Source of the DNA: CAZBEL01 sp964628055
GTDB taxonomy: Bacteria; Fidelibacterota; Marinisomatia; Marinisomatales; TCS56
NCBI GenBank assembly: GCA_964628055.1
Contig: CAZVNL010000001.1
Location: forward strand, 62,001-126,000
Length of the DNA stretch: 64,000 nt
Direction of reading: 5' to 3'
In this document: piece by piece, positions 61,208 to 64,000 of the stretch
Layout of the letters: every line of letters starts with the position of its first letter
How positions within the stretch are numbered: position 1 is the stretch's first letter
Position numbers and translations under genes: made by a program
Notes under the pieces: generated by a model
The model's input: only the letters and a program-made list of their open reading frames with translations
The model's database searches: none
What the model was told of the DNA's origin: nothing

Positions 61208-62310
61208 TGCTCTATCACTACCTTTACCCGTTACGAGCCTATTTTTCGCCGTTCAACTTGTTTCAATATATCACCTTTCGCGCGGCCAGCGCCGCCATTT
61301 TAGCTTTACTCATCAGCTTCCTCATCGGGCCCTGGATTATCCACAAACTACGAACTCACCAAATCGGTGAGGAGATACGCCCTACAGGGCCTGAATCCCA
61401 CCACAAAAAAAAGGGCACGCCAACCATGGGGGGGATCATGATCCTCGGAGCAGTGATCCTCCCTACCCTCCTTTTGGCAGATCTGGCCAATGTTTATATC
61501 CAGATCACCCTGGTCGCTATCCTATGGATGGGGGCCATCGGTTTCCTGGACGATTACCTAAAGGTCATCAAAAAAAAGCAGAAAGGGCTGATTGCACGCT
61601 ACAAGTTGGCGGGCCAAATCCTCTTGGGATTGGTCATCAGTTACTGGATCTACCAAATCCCGGAGTTTGAATCTTTTCGTACTGGCACCAGTGTTCCCTT
61701 CTTGAAAAACGTTGAATTGGATTGGGGTTTCTTTTATCCCCTCGTGGTTATTTTGGTAATCACCGGTACCTCCAATGGGGTGAACATCGCCGATGGGTTG
61801 GACGGTTTGGCGGCCGGTTTGCTGGCGATCTGTTTCACCGTTTTCGCCGCTATCGCCTACATCAGCGGCCGCGTGGACTTCTCCAGCTATTTGAACATCA
61901 TTTATCTGCCGGGAGCCGGTGAACTCACTATTTTTACTGCCGCCATTGCTGGGGCTTGCTTAGGGTATTTGTGGTTCAACGCCGCACCAGCCGAAGTATT
62001 CATGGGCGATATTGGCTCTCTCTCTACGGGAGCGGCATTAGGTACCATGGCGCTCCTACTAAAAAAGGAACTACTCCTCTTCATCATCGGGGGAGTCTTC
62101 GTATGGGAATCCCTCTCGGTGATCCTCCAGATAGGTTATTTCCGGTGGACCCGCAAACGCAACGGGACCGGGCAGCGATTATTTAAAATGGCGCCCATTC
62201 ATCACCATTTCGAATTGAAGGGCTGGCCTGAGTCCCGGGTGGTCATTCGTTTCTGGATCATCGGTATTTTACTGGCGCTCTTTTCCTTAACCACCTTCAA
62301 AATTAGATGA
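61207..62310 (+). CDS. mraY: Phospho-MurNAc-pentapeptide transferase MraY
   Basis: 367 residues with ten membrane segments. The catalytic signature is seen as GFLDDYLKV (about 117-125, the Asp pair), GVNIADGLDGLAAG near 193-206 and MAPIHHHFELKGWPE near 329-343. It makes lipid I from UDP-MurNAc-pentapeptide and undecaprenyl phosphate. The stop overlaps the murD start by four bases (ATGA). Confidence 0.96.
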   Translation: MLYHYLYPLRAYFSPFNLFQYITFRAASAAILALLISFLIGPWIIHKLRTHQIGEEIRPTGPESHHKKKGTPTMGGIMILGAVILPTLLLADLANVYIQITLVAILWMGAIGFLDDYLKVIKKKQKGLIARYKLAGQILLGLVISYWIYQIPEFESFRTGTSVPFLKNVELDWGFFYPLVVILVITGTSNGVNIADGLDGLAAGLLAICFTVFAAIAYISGRVDFSSYLNIIYLPGAGELTIFTAAIAGACLGYLWFNAAPAEVFMGDIGSLSTGAALGTMALLLKKELLLFIIGGVFVWESLSVILQIGYFRWTRKRNGTGQRLFKMAPIHHHFELKGWPESRVVIRFWIIGILLALFSLTTFKIR

Positions 62311-63692
62311 CACCGTTGCAACCAATGGATATCAAGGACAGACGCGTTACCATTCTGGGGATGGCGAAAAGTGGTATCGCTGCAGCACAGTTAGCCAAAA
62401 CCCTGGGAGCGGAAGTTTTCATCAGCGACCAACAATCCTCTCCCGAGCTAAAAGCGCGCTTAGCGAGCCTCAATAAACAAGATATTCCCGGGGAGATTGG
62501 CGGACACAGTAAGCGAATCTTTGAGGCTAATTTGTGGGTTCTCTCCCCAGGTGTACCCAAGGAATCCAAAGTGGTGCAAGCTGCTCTTCGAAACAATATC
62601 GACGTCGTGGGAGAGATCGAATTCGCCAGTTGGTTCACTACCGCGCCTATCTTGGCCGTTACGGGATCCAACGGCAAAACCACCACCGTTAACATCCTGG
62701 CCCGCATGTGCCAAACTTCCGAAGTGCAAGCCACTTTAGCGGGAAATGTGGGCATTCCTTTCTCTCAAAAAGTACGGGAAGATTTACAGTCACCAGAACC
62801 CAAACGGGTGTTTGTCCTGGAAATCTCCAGTTTCCAGATGGAGTTCGTCCGACGCTTTCGCCCACAGGTGGCCCTTTATCTCAACATCACTCCCGATCAT
62901 TTAAACCGCCACCCTTCCATGGAGGCTTACGTCCAGGTAAAATTAAATATGGTCCGCAACCAAACAGACCGGGACTACCTCGTTTATAATGCTGACGACC
63001 CGTTCCTCAGGGAGTGTTTTCGGACCGGCACGGCAAACAGAGTTCCGTTCAGTCTGGGAACGGTTGCCGGGGCCCCATTTTCCCTGAATGCCACCAAAAT
63101 TTACACCTCAACCCACGAACCCCTCATTGAACTAAAGGAAATTCTCCTGCCAGGGAAACACAATCTCTCTAACCTATTAGGGGCGGCAACGGCCGCGCAG
63201 GTGTTTGGAATTCCTACGCCACAAATTGCCGACACCATGCGGACTTTCCGGGGTATCCCTCACCGCCTGGAACCCGCTGGCACCCTTGATGGCATCACCT
63301 TTATCAACGACTCCAAGGCTACCAACGTGGAGGCGGTAAAAGTGGCCCTGGCGAGTTACTCCCAACCCATTATCCTCATCTTAGGAGGTCTGGATAAAGG
63401 GGGCGACTTTGGAGCACTCCTTCCTCATACCAAGCAAAAAGTCAAAGAAGTCTTGGCTATCGGCCAAGCACGGGAAAAGATCTCAACGGTATTCAGGGAT
63501 GCGGTAAGATCGATCGCGGTGACCGATCTTAAAAAAGCCGTTGAGATCGCTCATCGGCACGCTGTTCCTGGGGACATAATTCTATTGTCCCCAGGATGTG
63601 CCAGCTTTGACCAATTCACCAACTACGAAGAACGTGGGGAAGTGTTCAAAACTTTCGTGAAACAGTTAGGTGCAACCCTTGATGTATCTTAA
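62307..63692 (+). CDS. murD: UDP-MurNAc-L-alanine-D-glutamate ligase MurD
   Basis: 461 residues, with an N-terminal Rossmann-like domain (RVTILGMAKSGIAAAQLAKT), the ATP loop GSNGKTTT near 120, then LEISSFQMEFVRRF and NITPDHLNRHPSMEAY, ending in INDSKATNVEAV and LSPGCASFDQF of the C-terminal domain. It adds D-Glu to UDP-MurNAc-L-Ala. The end overlaps ftsW by 11 bases. Confidence 0.95.
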   Translation: MTPLQPMDIKDRRVTILGMAKSGIAAAQLAKTLGAEVFISDQQSSPELKARLASLNKQDIPGEIGGHSKRIFEANLWVLSPGVPKESKVVQAALRNNIDVVGEIEFASWFTTAPILAVTGSNGKTTTVNILARMCQTSEVQATLAGNVGIPFSQKVREDLQSPEPKRVFVLEISSFQMEFVRRFRPQVALYLNITPDHLNRHPSMEAYVQVKLNMVRNQTDRDYLVYNADDPFLRECFRTGTANRVPFSLGTVAGAPFSLNATKIYTSTHEPLIELKEILLPGKHNLSNLLGAATAAQVFGIPTPQIADTMRTFRGIPHRLEPAGTLDGITFINDSKATNVEAVKVALASYSQPIILILGGLDKGGDFGALLPHTKQKVKEVLAIGQAREKISTVFRDAVRSIAVTDLKKAVEIAHRHAVPGDIILLSPGCASFDQFTNYEERGEVFKTFVKQLGATLDVS

Positions 63693-64000
63693 CATTACGA
63701 TCAAGAAGTACGATCGCCTCCTCTTAGGAGCCATTGTCCTGCTGTGCATCGTTGGGACGGTTATGCTCTTTAGCGCCAGCATTTCCCTTTCCCTCGAAGA
63801 GACCCAGGGACAACGGGATATGGTGTACCTCCAGGCCCACCTGAGACGCTTGCTAATCGGGTTTATAGCCCTGGGCTTTTTTCTCCTGCTGGACTATCGT
63901 TATCTAAAACACCTTGCCCTTTACGCCTTGATTGGTACCATCGTTATCCTGATCCTCACCAAAGGAATCTCGCTCCTCAAGGGACAGAGTTTCCCCGCCC
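63682..64000 (+). CDS. ftsW: Division glycosyltransferase FtsW, 3' end cut by window edge
   Basis: 106 residues are seen, starting MYLNITIKKYDRLLLGAIVL then GTVMLFSASISLSLE, which is the FtsW/RodA SEDS opening with the first membrane segment and the V-M-x-x-S-A-S motif. The position after murD is that of ftsW. It polymerises septal glycan together with FtsI. The remainder is beyond the window. It begins 11 bases before the murD stop. Confidence 0.9.
   Translation, partial: MYLNITIKKYDRLLLGAIVLLCIVGTVMLFSASISLSLEETQGQRDMVYLQAHLRRLLIGFIALGFFLLLDYRYLKHLALYALIGTIVILILTKGISLLKGQSFPA

Overview
The window looks like chromosomal DNA of a Gram-negative (diderm) bacterium. It carries a secretin, outer-membrane barrels, LapA/LapB-type genes, a diaminopimelate-type MurE and an acetylated-type mitochondrial-class aconitase gene. 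A PorU-like C25 protease with a Pro-Asn-Pro-Phe C-terminal module points to type IX secretion, so a lineage of the Fibrobacterota-Chlorobiota-Bacteroidota (FCB) superphylum is likely; Neomarinimicrobiota or a relative is my guess, not something the sequence proves. A selenocysteine tRNA gene is present. A run of 100 N at 7016-7115 shows that this is a scaffold from a draft or metagenome assembly.

Layout. 1-5.2 kb (minus): a sensor module of porin, small periplasmic phosphate-binding-like protein, PAS histidine kinase and a polytopic membrane protein that runs off the left edge, plus two related small membrane proteins. 5.2-9.0 kb (minus): four type IV pseudopilin/minor pilin genes in an overlapping operon, two of which share a cysteine-containing domain next to Asp/Glu tracts; a CRP-like palindrome lies upstream. 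9.2-13.4 kb (minus): a beta-barrel gene coupled to a ten-repeat Ig-like (Big_1) surface protein. 13.6-21.7 kb: three pilin genes enclosed by four genes for membrane glycan enzymes or carriers (GT-C-like, TMTC-like with TPRs, GtrA, Wzy/ligase-like with TPRs). 21.7-36.1 kb (minus): a nearly complete type IV pilus machine (PilC, sigma-54 activator, PilB, PilD, receiver, PilU, PilT, PilQ, PilP, PilO, PilM-PilN fusion, ExeA-like ATPase, HTH-receiver regulator), with a divergent GGDEF response regulator.

37.4-46.7 kb: flavin reductase-like protein, endonuclease IV, a tiny basic ribosomal-type protein, a decayed transposase with a strong hairpin beside it, tRNA-Sec, a SPOR/TPR protein, LapB- and LapA-like proteins, MiaB, an M23 peptidase, a decayed DUF4920 gene and a coiled-coil protein. 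46.9-53.1 kb: aconitase and the divergent PorU-like protease. 53.1-64 kb (plus): maf, a RodZ-like gene, then the division and cell wall (dcw) cluster mraZ-rsmH-ftsL-ftsI-murE-murF-mraY-murD-ftsW (cut by the right edge) with a recognisable promoter and MraZ operator.

How it works together: the 5-36 kb half can be read as one surface-appendage region: minor pilins, major pilin, assembly machine, regulators and a set of membrane glycosyltransferase-like proteins that may decorate the pilin. The 53-64 kb part is ordinary peptidoglycan synthesis and division. No CRISPR array, rRNA or intact mobile element was seen.
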